Positions 25,675 through 33,677 of a DNA stretch of 54,324 nt are shown here, piece by piece. Under the pieces are notes generated by a model. The model ran no database searches, had not been told where the DNA came from, and saw only the letters and a list, made by a program, of their open reading frames with translations. Source of the stretch: DAIRUS01 sp036803205 (GTDB lineage Bacteria; Patescibacteriota; Minisyncoccia; Minisyncoccales; GBS-2); assembly GCA_036803205.1 (NCBI GenBank), contig DAIRUS010000005.1:1-54324 (forward strand), written 5' to 3'. The position numbers were made by a program, and so were the translations under genes. The number at the start of each line of letters is the position of its first letter. The stretch's first letter is position 1.

Positions 25675-25703
25675 TTGATTTTTCAAAAGCAATAAGCTAT
25701 AAT
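25675..25703 (+). promoter_or_regulatory. rpmE-prfA promoter
   Basis: -35 TTGATT (25675-25680), a 17-base spacer, and -10 TATAAT (25698-25703), about 40 bases before the rpmE start. It closely resembles the V-ATPase promoter, sharing the TTGATTTTT start and the AAGCTATAAT end. Confidence 0.7.
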
Positions 25704-25744
25704 GTCAATAATAAGAATTTTATTAAAACATTAGAGATAATTTT

Positions 25745-25954
25745 GTGAAAAAAGATATTCATCCTAAATATTATCCCAATGCCCAGGTAAAATGTGCTTG
25801 TGGGAACTCTTTCGCTGTAGGCTCAACTAAAGAATTTATTGAAATTGAGATTTGCTCAAAATGTCATCCCTTTTATACTGGAAAAGAAAGAATTGTCGAT
25901 ACCATGGGAAGGGTTGAGAAATTTAGAAAAAGATTAGAGAAAAAAAAGAGATAA
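25745..25954 (+). CDS. rpmE: 50S ribosomal protein L31, zinc-binding type
   Basis: A small protein bridging the ribosomal subunits. The 69-residue product starts MKKDIHPKYYPNAQVKCACG and has the C+ form zinc ligands C-A-C and C-S-K-C, so it is the zinc-containing paralogue rather than the zinc-free form. Translation starts at GTG 25745; no ATG is available before the conserved N-terminus. A promoter lies about 40 bases upstream, and prfA follows after about 20 bases, a pairing seen in many bacteria. Confidence 0.96.
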   Translation: MKKDIHPKYYPNAQVKCACGNSFAVGSTKEFIEIEICSKCHPFYTGKERIVDTMGRVEKFRKRLEKKKR

Positions 25955-25975
25955 AAAGGGTAAATTTTCTATAAT

Positions 25976-26698
25976 ATGGAATCGATTATTTTTGAAATTC
26001 GGGCTGGGGTGGGTGGAGAAGAAGCGGCTCTCTTTGCCAGAGATCTTTTTAGAATGTATTCCAAATATGCCCAAATAGAAGGTTGGCAACAAAAAATCTT
26101 AGACAGTCATCCAACTGACTTGGGGGGGGTTAAAGAAATCATTTTCAAATTAGAAGGTGAAGATGTTTTTTCAAAAATGAAATACGAAGCTGGCGTCCAT
26201 CGAGTTCAAAGGATCCCAAAAACCGAAAAAACAGGAAGAATTCATACCTCAACAGTCTCGGTCGCCGTTCTGCCCATGCCCAAAGGGGCAGAAATCAAAA
26301 TCAATCCTCAAGACCTCAAGATTGATTTTTACAAGGCCTCGGGACCTGGCGGGCAATATGTTAATAAAAGAATGACGGCCGTACGAATTACTCATTTACC
26401 AACCGGAATTGTGGTTACCTCCCAAACCGAAAGAAGCCAACAGCAAAATAAAGAAAATGCCATATCTATTTTGGAGGCAAAACTTTTTGAGAAAAAGAAG
26501 AAAGAGGAATTAGAAAAATTAGGTAAAGAGAGAAAAAATCAAATTGGTTGGGCCCAAAGAGCAGAAAAAATTAGAACTTATAATTTTCCTCAAGATAGAG
26601 TGACTGACCATCGAATTAAAAAAACTTGGCGAAACATTGAAAATATTCTGGAAGGAAAATTAACGTCAATAATAGAGGAGCTCCGAAAAAAAATTTAG
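25976..26698 (+). CDS. prfA: peptide chain release factor 1 lacking domain 1
   Basis: Terminates translation at UAA/UAG. The protein (240 residues, against ~360 normally) starts at the equivalent of residue ~106 of E. coli RF1 (IFEIRAGVGGEEAALFARDL). Domain 2 carries the RF1 stop-codon tripeptide P-x-T in RIPKTEKTGRIHTS, not the SPF of RF2. The GGQ motif GPGGQYVNK is intact. The rpmE stop is only 21 bases upstream, so the missing N-terminal helical domain is not hidden in another frame. It overlaps the convergent transglycosylase stop by 4 bases. Confidence 0.93.
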   Translation: MESIIFEIRAGVGGEEAALFARDLFRMYSKYAQIEGWQQKILDSHPTDLGGVKEIIFKLEGEDVFSKMKYEAGVHRVQRIPKTEKTGRIHTSTVSVAVLPMPKGAEIKINPQDLKIDFYKASGPGGQYVNKRMTAVRITHLPTGIVVTSQTERSQQQNKENAISILEAKLFEKKKKEELEKLGKERKNQIGWAQRAEKIRTYNFPQDRVTDHRIKKTWRNIENILEGKLTSIIEELRKKI

Positions 26699-28059
26699 GA
26701 ATTTACTTTTTTTTCAATTGCCATAATATCATCCTCATATCCTTTAGCTATTTTTAGGACCGAATCTCCATAAAATTTAAACCTTGAATCGGTACTGCCA
26801 GAAAAATAAATCATCGCCGCTTTCCATTCGGCTTCATAGGTCCGTTTTGCCGCTCCAGAATCGGCTAAATATAAAGCAGCGGCTAAAAAAGCATCTTTAA
26901 TATTCCAAGGGTCAGCTGGTTTTCCGGTAATTCCTTTCACTCTATCCTTATACAAAACCCAAGTAGAAGGGATAAATTGAGCCGGCCCCATTGCTCCTCC
27001 CCAGCCATATTCCATCGGACAAGAAACTAAAGTTTGATATGGATCTCGTCCTAATTCTTTACAAATTTGAAGAAAAAGTGGTACATCTCTCGTTGGATTC
27101 ATTACTTTTTTTACCGCTTGACCATTAACTTTTTTTCCCGTGCCAGTTTTTTCATCAACTAAATAACACTGCCCAACGTTTTTCCCAATATTTGATTCTT
27201 GAGTGAAAATGGCTAATAAAAATGCTGGCCGAACTCCGGTCAATCCCTCAACATATTTGGCAATTTCATAAGCCTCGCCAAAAGTAGGAGCTTTAGGAAC
27301 CCCAATTAACTCAAAGATTCTAGCCCTAATCTCTGCTGCCCTTTTTTCTGTTTCTTTTTTTTCTTTAAGATATTTTTGGTATTGGGCCTCGGTTAATTTA
27401 AGAAAGTAATCTTTCTCTTTTTTTGTCTTTTCATCTTCTTGCTTTTGAAGAAGTTGAATTTTGAGCATCCTTTCTAAATCTGCTTTTTCTAAATCTAATG
27501 TTTGTTTTTGATTTTCTAAATAAGATTTTAAGTTTTTAATCTCGTTCAAGAGCTCTTTTTGTTTTGTATTTAAAACCTCTAAAGCTGCTAGATTGTCAAA
27601 AAAACCAGAAATTGTCCTTTCAGAAAGTAAAATTTCAATCAAGCTCTTCTGATCTTCTTCCCAAATACTTCTTAAAATGCTTGCCAATTTTTGCTGAGAA
27701 ATTTCGATCTTTAAAGAAGCCTTTTTAATTGATGTTTCAGTTTCTCGAATTTGAAGAGAAATATCCTTGATCATTATATTACTTTTTTCAATTTGAATCT
27801 CTAATTGTTTGATTTTTTTCTTTAGAACATCAATTTGGTTTTGAAGAGTTTTCTTCTCTGTCTCTGTTTTGTGAATATCTTTTTCAATTTTGAGCAGTTC
27901 TTCTTCTAATTTTTTTAATTCTTCTTCTAAAATCTTTCGTTCTTCTACTGGCGAAAGTGGCTGATTTTCCTGAGACTTGACAATGGAATTTTGGAAAACT
28001 AAAACTAAGATAAAAATGAAGATTGAAAAATTTTTTAGATATCTTAAAAGTTTTCCCAT
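26695..28059 (-). CDS. secreted murein transglycosylase with coiled-coil domain
   Basis: A 454-residue cell-wall enzyme. Residues ~8-28 form a hydrophobic signal or anchor (FSIFIFILVLVFQNSIVKS), followed by an EnvC/CwlO-like coiled coil to about residue 240. The C-terminal third is a lytic transglycosylase: LLAIFTQESNIGKNVG holds the probable catalytic Glu, and GAMGPAQFIPSTWVLY matches the SLT/MltB blocks. It would cleave glycan strands outside the membrane. ATG 28059 (MGKLLRYLKN) is preferred to a further upstream start because it places the hydrophobic segment at the N-terminus. Exact family (SLT or MltB) is uncertain. Confidence 0.85.
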   Translation of the reverse strand: MGKLLRYLKNFSIFIFILVLVFQNSIVKSQENQPLSPVEERKILEEELKKLEEELLKIEKDIHKTETEKKTLQNQIDVLKKKIKQLEIQIEKSNIMIKDISLQIRETETSIKKASLKIEISQQKLASILRSIWEEDQKSLIEILLSERTISGFFDNLAALEVLNTKQKELLNEIKNLKSYLENQKQTLDLEKADLERMLKIQLLQKQEDEKTKKEKDYFLKLTEAQYQKYLKEKKETEKRAAEIRARIFELIGVPKAPTFGEAYEIAKYVEGLTGVRPAFLLAIFTQESNIGKNVGQCYLVDEKTGTGKKVNGQAVKKVMNPTRDVPLFLQICKELGRDPYQTLVSCPMEYGWGGAMGPAQFIPSTWVLYKDRVKGITGKPADPWNIKDAFLAAALYLADSGAAKRTYEAEWKAAMIYFSGSTDSRFKFYGDSVLKIAKGYEDDIMAIEKKVNS

Positions 28060-28122
28060 ATTAAGAATATAGAAATTTAAAAATTTGCAGTTCAAGGAAA
28101 AAAATAAAGATAATACCCCTTC

Positions 28123-28767
28123 TTATTCTTCCTTTAAAACTTCCTCTTTGGGTTTCTTTTCTATTTTTTCCACCTCTTCTATTTTTTCCTCAAGCGGTTT
28201 GGCCAATTCTTCCTCAACTTTTTCAGGGGGCAAGACCGAGACGACAATCTCTTCTGGTCCTCTTAAAACCTTTACCCCTTCGGGCAGTTTTAGATTCTTA
28301 ATTAAAATATGATCCTCAAAAGTTTTTAAGCTTTCAATGTTGACCCTAATTTCATGAGGAAGTTTTTTGGGTAAAGCTTTGATTTTTAATTCAGAAATAT
28401 TTTTAACTAAAGTTCCGCCCAATTCTTTAACCGCCGGCGCCTCTCCTTCAAAAATTAAAGGCACAATTACCTCGATCTCTTCTTTGAGACTTGGTTGATA
28501 AAAATCAACATGAATCGGCTTTCCGGTAATCTGATCTCTTTGTATCTCTTTTATTAAAACTTGATAATTTTTATCTCCAACTTTCAGTAAAATGAAGGAG
28601 CTTTCTCCCGTCTCTTTTTCTGTTTTCTCGAATTCTTTTAGATTAATTTCCAAAGGGATGTTTTTTATTTTCGGCCCGTACAAAATTGCCGGCAGAATTT
28701 CTTTTTCCCTGAGTTTTTTTACTTTCTTTTTTAAATCTTTTCGAATTTTGGCTGAAAGAGTTAACAT
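28123..28767 (-). CDS. rplY: 50S ribosomal protein L25/CTC family
   Basis: Binds 5S rRNA. The N-terminal L25 domain begins MLTLSAKIRKDLKKKVKKL with LPAILYGPKI, and GKPIHVDFYQPS is a family block. The second TL5/CTC beta domain follows, and a Glu/Lys-rich tail of ~30 residues ends the 214-residue protein. ATG 28767 lies 5 bases after the stop of the FBP aldolase/phosphatase gene upstream, so the two are probably co-transcribed. Confidence 0.95.
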   Translation of the reverse strand: MLTLSAKIRKDLKKKVKKLREKEILPAILYGPKIKNIPLEINLKEFEKTEKETGESSFILLKVGDKNYQVLIKEIQRDQITGKPIHVDFYQPSLKEEIEVIVPLIFEGEAPAVKELGGTLVKNISELKIKALPKKLPHEIRVNIESLKTFEDHILIKNLKLPEGVKVLRGPEEIVVSVLPPEKVEEELAKPLEEKIEEVEKIEKKPKEEVLKEE

Positions 28768-28771
28768 ATCT

Positions 28772-29878
28772 TTATTTCTTTTTGATTTGGAACTTTTTTT
28801 CCAATTCTTTTAAAGTTTCCATCACGCCAGTATATTCTAATTCAGTCATTGGCAACATTGCCGCTCCTGAAAATCCTTGCCTTCTCATTTCTTCTGCTTT
28901 TTGAGAAACTTTATTCCTGACATAATCCCAATAAGGTTGGTCAAAACAATCAGCCGGTTCAGTTAATTTTCCCTCTTTCATTGAAAAAGCTAAACAGGAA
29001 ATAATCGGCGGGCCATCGAAATAAGAAATTGAAGAATTTTTCTTGACCGGCATTAAAGGACCATTGTGACTTCCTCTCATAAAGCCGGAGACAAAATGGC
29101 CAATGGTATAGGGTGACAAAATTTCACCAGTGGCTGGAAAATCGTGTTGAGTTCTGACTAACATTACAGGATCATCTTTGCCCACATATTTTCCGGCGAT
29201 ATTATGTAATCTAGTAGTTGAAGCTGCTACTGCTTGTTCACCAGAAGCCCGAGACCAAATTGATTGCACAACAAACCTGCCGGTATCTCTCAAAAGAGCG
29301 GCAATCTCATAAATTTCTTCAGGCGTAACCAATTCAATAATTCTATCAGCCTTAGTATAATTTACATCCATTATCACAAATTTAAAGCCTTTTTTTATCT
29401 TTGGAGATAAAATTAAACCGGCACAATGCATTGGATCAGCAAAAGCCAAATAAAGAGGTAAATTGAAAGCCCCGGGTTCGGTTTTGTCAGCCATAAACAT
29501 TAAAAATGGTTCTGAACGTCTTTCTTCAATTTCCATCTCTGCCACCTGCGGACCCATCCCTTTGACATTGCCGGAAAAAGCAGTAACCAATAAATCCTGT
29601 CCGGCCCCGTAAAGCCCTTGGGATTTAGCTACTTTTGTTCCGGCTAAAAAAGCATCAAAACATAATTTGTGAATTTGAGAATCTCCCACTCCCCTTTTGT
29701 GAGTGGTTAAAATGGAAATATCATCTCCGGTGTAACAAATGTAAGAATCAATAATTAATCTCCTGCCTTTTTTTTCTATGTAATTTTTAACTGCTTCTAA
29801 AAGTTTCTCACTTGGTTTGATATGTCCACCAATTGAACCAATATCCGCTTTAATAATTGATAAAGTAATTTTTGCCAT
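28772..29878 (-). CDS. fbp: fructose-1,6-bisphosphate aldolase/phosphatase (class V FBPase)
   Basis: A bifunctional gluconeogenic enzyme of archaea and deep-branching, mostly thermophilic bacteria. It condenses DHAP and GAP to FBP and dephosphorylates it to F6P. The sequence follows the Sulfolobus type: MAKITLSIIKADIGSIGGH, AAGQDLL-like GAGQDLLVTAFSGNVKG, EMEIEERRSEPFLMFMADKT, and LHNIAGKYVGKDDPV carrying the Schiff-base lysine and neighbouring Tyr and Asp. A C-terminal MTELEYTGVMETL holds the second catalytic Tyr. Full length at 368 residues. It implies the cell can run sugar synthesis without a classical aldolase/FBPase pair. Confidence 0.96.
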   Translation of the reverse strand: MAKITLSIIKADIGSIGGHIKPSEKLLEAVKNYIEKKGRRLIIDSYICYTGDDISILTTHKRGVGDSQIHKLCFDAFLAGTKVAKSQGLYGAGQDLLVTAFSGNVKGMGPQVAEMEIEERRSEPFLMFMADKTEPGAFNLPLYLAFADPMHCAGLILSPKIKKGFKFVIMDVNYTKADRIIELVTPEEIYEIAALLRDTGRFVVQSIWSRASGEQAVAASTTRLHNIAGKYVGKDDPVMLVRTQHDFPATGEILSPYTIGHFVSGFMRGSHNGPLMPVKKNSSISYFDGPPIISCLAFSMKEGKLTEPADCFDQPYWDYVRNKVSQKAEEMRRQGFSGAAMLPMTELEYTGVMETLKELEKKFQIKKK

Positions 29879-29972
29879 AATTTTTATTTAATTAATTTTA
29901 ATTAAAAATAACCTTTCTCTAATGCTAGTCTAACAAAAAAATTACCTCAAATCAAATATCAAAATTGTGAAT

Positions 29973-29999
29973 AAAAAAGGGGCACCATTTTCGGCCCCT
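29973..29999 (-). terminator. terminator overlapping the hpt stop
   Basis: On the minus strand a GGGGC/GCCCC stem (29994-29998 and 29979-29983) with an 10-base loop is followed by six T's. It overlaps the hpt stop codon and separates hpt from the FBP aldolase/phosphatase gene. Confidence 0.75.
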
Positions 30000-30579
30000 A
30001 TTTCCGACCAATCCAAGGCAGTTCTCTGCCTAATCCTTTCCAATCTAGCCCATAGCCGATTAGCCACCAATCTTCCTCAAGAACAAATCCGACAAAATCT
30101 ACCTTCACCTTTTTCCGTCGCCGACTGCGTTTATCAATTAGAACACAAAAGGTGAGGGTTTTTGGCTTTTGAATTTTAAACTTTTTTTTCAATTCATCAA
30201 GTGTTTGACCAGTATCAATGATATCCTCAACGATTAAAACATGTTTTCTTTCTATCGGCCTTTTTAAATCTTTTGTTATTCTCACTTTGCCCGGATATTC
30301 GCCTCGATAAGATTCAATTCCAAAAGTTTCGATTTCGAAAGTCCCTAAAGGAAAACAAGAAACCAACTTTCTCAGAAGGTCAACGGCAAAAAAAATTGCC
30401 CCATCTAAAATTGCGACAATAACAATTTTTTCTCCCTCTTTCCATTCGGTCTTCTCTTTGTAGTAAGTAGCAATTTTAGTCGATAGCTCTAAAACTCTAT
30501 CCTGAATTTTCTCCTCTGACCAGAGTTCTTTTACTTTTAGTATTTCTCCTCTTTTTGACCTCAAAAGAGCTGTTTTCAT
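29998..30579 (-). CDS. hpt: hypoxanthine phosphoribosyltransferase
   Basis: A purine-salvage enzyme making IMP (or GMP) from base and PRPP. The PRPP-binding motif VLIVEDIIDTGQTL and VIVAILDGAIFFAVDLLRKL are characteristic, as is the C-terminal VDFVGFVLEEDWWLIGYGLD. 193 residues, normal. ATG 30579 has a strong AAGGAGGGG ribosome-binding site, and a promoter (TTGCCA-16-TAAAAT) lies at 30612-30639. Guanine specificity is possible. Confidence 0.93.
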   Translation of the reverse strand: MKTALLRSKRGEILKVKELWSEEKIQDRVLELSTKIATYYKEKTEWKEGEKIVIVAILDGAIFFAVDLLRKLVSCFPLGTFEIETFGIESYRGEYPGKVRITKDLKRPIERKHVLIVEDIIDTGQTLDELKKKFKIQKPKTLTFCVLIDKRSRRRKKVKVDFVGFVLEEDWWLIGYGLDWKGLGRELPWIGRK

Positions 30580-30611
30580 TTTCCCCTCCTTTTTATTGAA
30601 AAGATAATTTC

Positions 30612-30639
30612 ATTTTAACAAAGAGAAAAATTTTGGCAA
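30612..30639 (-). promoter_or_regulatory. hpt promoter
   Basis: On the minus strand -35 TTGCCA (30634-30639), a 16-base spacer, -10 TAAAAT (30612-30617), followed by the hpt ribosome-binding site. Confidence 0.55.
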
Positions 30640-30651
30640 GAATTTTTTAAA

Positions 30652-33039
30652 TTAAGTTTTCGTTAGATTTAAAATAGTTTTAATTACGCTATCTGGATTC
30701 AAAGAAATTGATTCAATCCCTTCTTTTACCAAGAAATCAGCCAGTTCTGGATAATCACTAGGGGCTTGGCCACAAATTCCACAATATTTTTTCTTTTCTC
30801 GACAAATCCTAATCACTCTTTTGAGTATTTTTTTGACTGCTTCGTTTCTTTCATCTCCAACTTTAGCCACAATTGCTGAATCTCTGTCCAATCCCAAAAC
30901 TAATTGCGTCAAATCGTTAGAACCAATCGAAAAGCCATCAAAAATTTCTAAAAATTCTTCTGCCAAAATAACATTTGACGGAATCTCACACATACAAATC
31001 GCTCTTAAACCATTTTCACCTTTTTTTAAACCATTTTTTGCCATTAAAGCTAAAACCTTTTTACCTTCTTCAACTGTTCGACAGAATGGCACCATTACCC
31101 AAATATTTTTTAAGCCAAATTCTTCCCTTGCTTTCTTGATGGCTTGACATTCTAATTCAAAGGCTGGTCTAAATTTCTCATCATAATACCTTGAAGCTCC
31201 CCGCCAACCCAACATCGGATTAGCCTCCTCGGGTTCAAAAAATTCTCCGCCAATCAAGTCTCGGTATTCATTGGTTTTGAAGTCCGAAAATCTGACAATC
31301 ACCGGTTTTGGATAAAAAGCAGCTCCAATTTTGCCAATACCTTCAGCTAATTTATCAACAAAAAATCGGATTTTATCTTTATAGCCGAGAGTGAATTTGT
31401 TAATTTTTCTTTTCAAAAGAGGGGGTAATTTTTTATAGTGAATTAAAGCTAGAGGATGAATTTTAATATTGTTGGCGATTATAAATTCCTCCCGGGCCAA
31501 ACCCACTCCTTCACTGGGAAGGAAACTTAAACGAAAAGCTTGGTCTGGCTCTCCTAAATTCATCATTATCTTCACCTTCGGCATCTTCAATTCTTTAATG
31601 TTTATCTGGTTTATCTTAAAAGGAATCAATCCTTGATAGACCTTTCCGATTTCTCCTTCGGCACAACTGACGGTTACTTCCTGGCCAGTTTTTAAAATTC
31701 TTGTTGCTTTCCCCGTCCCAACAATACAAGGAACACCTAATTCTCGGCTGACAATTGCCGCATGACAGGTCCGAGAACCACTATCAGTGACAATTGCCGA
31801 GGCTAATTTCATTGCCGGTACCCAATCAGGGTCAGTCATATCAGTAACCAAAACTTCGCCCTTTTTAAAATTATTAATTCCTTTGACATCCATTATTCTA
31901 TTAACTCTTCCCTGACCAATTTTATTTCCAACACTTAAACCAGTTACCAAGACTTTTGACTTTTTAATTCTTAATTTGTCCAAGACAAACTCTTCCAACA
32001 TCTTGATATCTTTTTTACTTTGAACCGTTTCCGGTCTGGCCTGGACGATATATAGCTTTTTATCTTTACCATCTCTTGCCCATTCACTATCCATTGGTCG
32101 GCCATAATGTTTCTCAATTAATAATGACCAGCGAGAAAGAGTTAATATTTCTTTATCGCTCAAGACAAATTTTTGACGATCTTTTAAAGAAACTAAAACA
32201 TTTTTTGTTGGTTTTTTTGGATTTTTGTTATAAATTAACTTTATTTTTTTTGATCCCAGTCTTTTTTCAATAATCGGCCTAAAATCTTTTTGGAGAGTAG
32301 TTTCAAAAACAAAATATTGATCGGGCTCAACCTGTCCTTTAACTACATTTTCGCCCAAACCATAGCTAGCATTAATTAAAACAACATCGGGAAAACCAGT
32401 TTCTGTATCACAAGAAAACATCACCCCTGATGCCCCTAAATCTGAACGGACCATCTTCTGAACCCCAACTGAAAGAGCAAACTTTAAATGAGGAATTTTC
32501 TTTTCTTCCCGATAGGCAATGGCTCGATCACCAAAAGCCGAGGCCCAGCATTTTTTTATCGCCCTTAATAAATCTTCTTTACCGGTAATATTTAAGAAGC
32601 TTTCAAATTGACCGGCAAAAGAAGCATCAGGCATATCTTCACAAACGCCCGACGATCTGACTGCTAAATCAGCATTTTTCAGGTTATATTTTTGAGATAA
32701 TTTTCGATAGGCAGAAATTATTTCTTTTTCCAGGTTAAGAGGAAAGCGGCTTTTTAAAATTATTTTCCGCGCCATACTTCCTGTTTCTTGAAGGCTTTTT
32801 AAATTTTGAGGGTCAAATTTTCTAAAAATATCTTTTAACTTTTCTTCAATTTTATTAAATTTTAAAAAATACCAATAAGCCTTGGTGCTTAAGGCAAACC
32901 CGTCCGGGATGTTTATCCCGTATTTCCCTAATTTCGAAAACATCTCACCAAGGGAGGCATTTTTCCCTCCTACTAAGCAAACATCCTTTGCCGAAATATT
33001 TTCGAACCAGAGAATAAATTTTTGAGATTTTTTTTCCAT
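30652..33039 (-). CDS. ppsA: phosphoenolpyruvate synthase
   Basis: Converts pyruvate, ATP and water to PEP, AMP and phosphate, the entry to gluconeogenesis. The N-terminal ATP-grasp part shows VGGKNASLGEM and DLAVRSSGVCEDMPDASFAGQ. The mobile His domain carries SGSRTCHAAIVSRELG with the phosphorylated His. The C-terminal PEP/pyruvate barrel ends with GFSIGSNDLTQLVLGLDRDS and KYCGICGQAPSDYPE, whose cysteine is the family acid. 795 residues, a full length. Pyruvate kinase elsewhere in the window runs the opposite way. Confidence 0.96.
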   Translation of the reverse strand: MEKKSQKFILWFENISAKDVCLVGGKNASLGEMFSKLGKYGINIPDGFALSTKAYWYFLKFNKIEEKLKDIFRKFDPQNLKSLQETGSMARKIILKSRFPLNLEKEIISAYRKLSQKYNLKNADLAVRSSGVCEDMPDASFAGQFESFLNITGKEDLLRAIKKCWASAFGDRAIAYREEKKIPHLKFALSVGVQKMVRSDLGASGVMFSCDTETGFPDVVLINASYGLGENVVKGQVEPDQYFVFETTLQKDFRPIIEKRLGSKKIKLIYNKNPKKPTKNVLVSLKDRQKFVLSDKEILTLSRWSLLIEKHYGRPMDSEWARDGKDKKLYIVQARPETVQSKKDIKMLEEFVLDKLRIKKSKVLVTGLSVGNKIGQGRVNRIMDVKGINNFKKGEVLVTDMTDPDWVPAMKLASAIVTDSGSRTCHAAIVSRELGVPCIVGTGKATRILKTGQEVTVSCAEGEIGKVYQGLIPFKINQINIKELKMPKVKIMMNLGEPDQAFRLSFLPSEGVGLAREEFIIANNIKIHPLALIHYKKLPPLLKRKINKFTLGYKDKIRFFVDKLAEGIGKIGAAFYPKPVIVRFSDFKTNEYRDLIGGEFFEPEEANPMLGWRGASRYYDEKFRPAFELECQAIKKAREEFGLKNIWVMVPFCRTVEEGKKVLALMAKNGLKKGENGLRAICMCEIPSNVILAEEFLEIFDGFSIGSNDLTQLVLGLDRDSAIVAKVGDERNEAVKKILKRVIRICREKKKYCGICGQAPSDYPELADFLVKEGIESISLNPDSVIKTILNLTKT

Positions 33040-33058
33040 TTACTTTTTATTTTACTTT

Positions 33059-33625
33059 TTATTCCGTATAACCACACCTTTGGCAGGTAAAAGAGAGTTT
33101 AAAATAATCTTTTCCTTTACTTAAATCCCTCATCAAAAATAAAACCAAAGGAAAACCACAGCGAGGACATTCAAGCCGAGAGGAAAATCCTAAATCTTTC
33201 TTTATCTCTTTGGCAACATCAAAGTTTTTCTCTTCAATTAAAAACTGATAAGTCTTTTGAAATCCTAACTGAATTTTGATTTTTGCAATGACTTCCCGGG
33301 GAGAAGTTATCGCCCCAACAATGAAATCTTTTGCTCCCAAATCCATTGCTTCATTTTTTTCTTCTTGTCTTTCTAATGAAGAAAAAATCACTACTGGAAT
33401 TTTTTGAAGAAAGGGGTTCTGTAAGAGAAGTTGCATCAATCTCAAACCACCCATTTCTAATAAAGTAACATCAGCCAAAATTATATCAGGATTTTCTTTT
33501 AAAGCTAAATTGAGGGCTTCTTTTCCATTATTTGTCTCTAAAACTTCAAACCTTTCTTCGCGGAAGAGTTCAGCATAGGTCCTTCTTAAAAGGTCGTCAT
33601 AAATCGCCAAAAGAATTTTTTTCAT
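33059..33625 (-). CDS. receiver domain fused to a zinc ribbon
   Basis: A 188-residue protein. The first ~120 residues form a response-regulator receiver fold: acidic pocket D10/D11, phospho-acceptor D52 (ILADVTLLEMGG) and S82/S83 at the switch position. The usual switch lysine (FIVKP) is replaced by Gly104 (FIVGAITSP), so phosphorylation signalling may be altered. The C-terminus is a four-Cys zinc ribbon (C153-x2-C156, C181-x2-C184) with no DNA-binding helix-turn-helix. No histidine kinase is nearby. It lies between the genes for acetyl-CoA synthetase and PEP synthase. ATG 33625 is chosen since upstream codons precede the conserved KKILLA start. Confidence 0.8.
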   Translation of the reverse strand: MKKILLAIYDDLLRRTYAELFREERFEVLETNNGKEALNLALKENPDIILADVTLLEMGGLRLMQLLLQNPFLQKIPVVIFSSLERQEEKNEAMDLGAKDFIVGAITSPREVIAKIKIQLGFQKTYQFLIEEKNFDVAKEIKKDLGFSSRLECPRCGFPLVLFLMRDLSKGKDYFKLSFTCQRCGYTE

Positions 33626-33677
33626 TTTTAAATAATTTATTCCTAATTCGACCTTTTTATAGTTCAATAGAAAATTT

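Noticed and set aside
29967..30155. Plus-strand 62-codon frame over the hpt end
   Set aside because: It lies opposite the PRPP-transferase C-terminus and begins in the hpt terminator; no independent signals.
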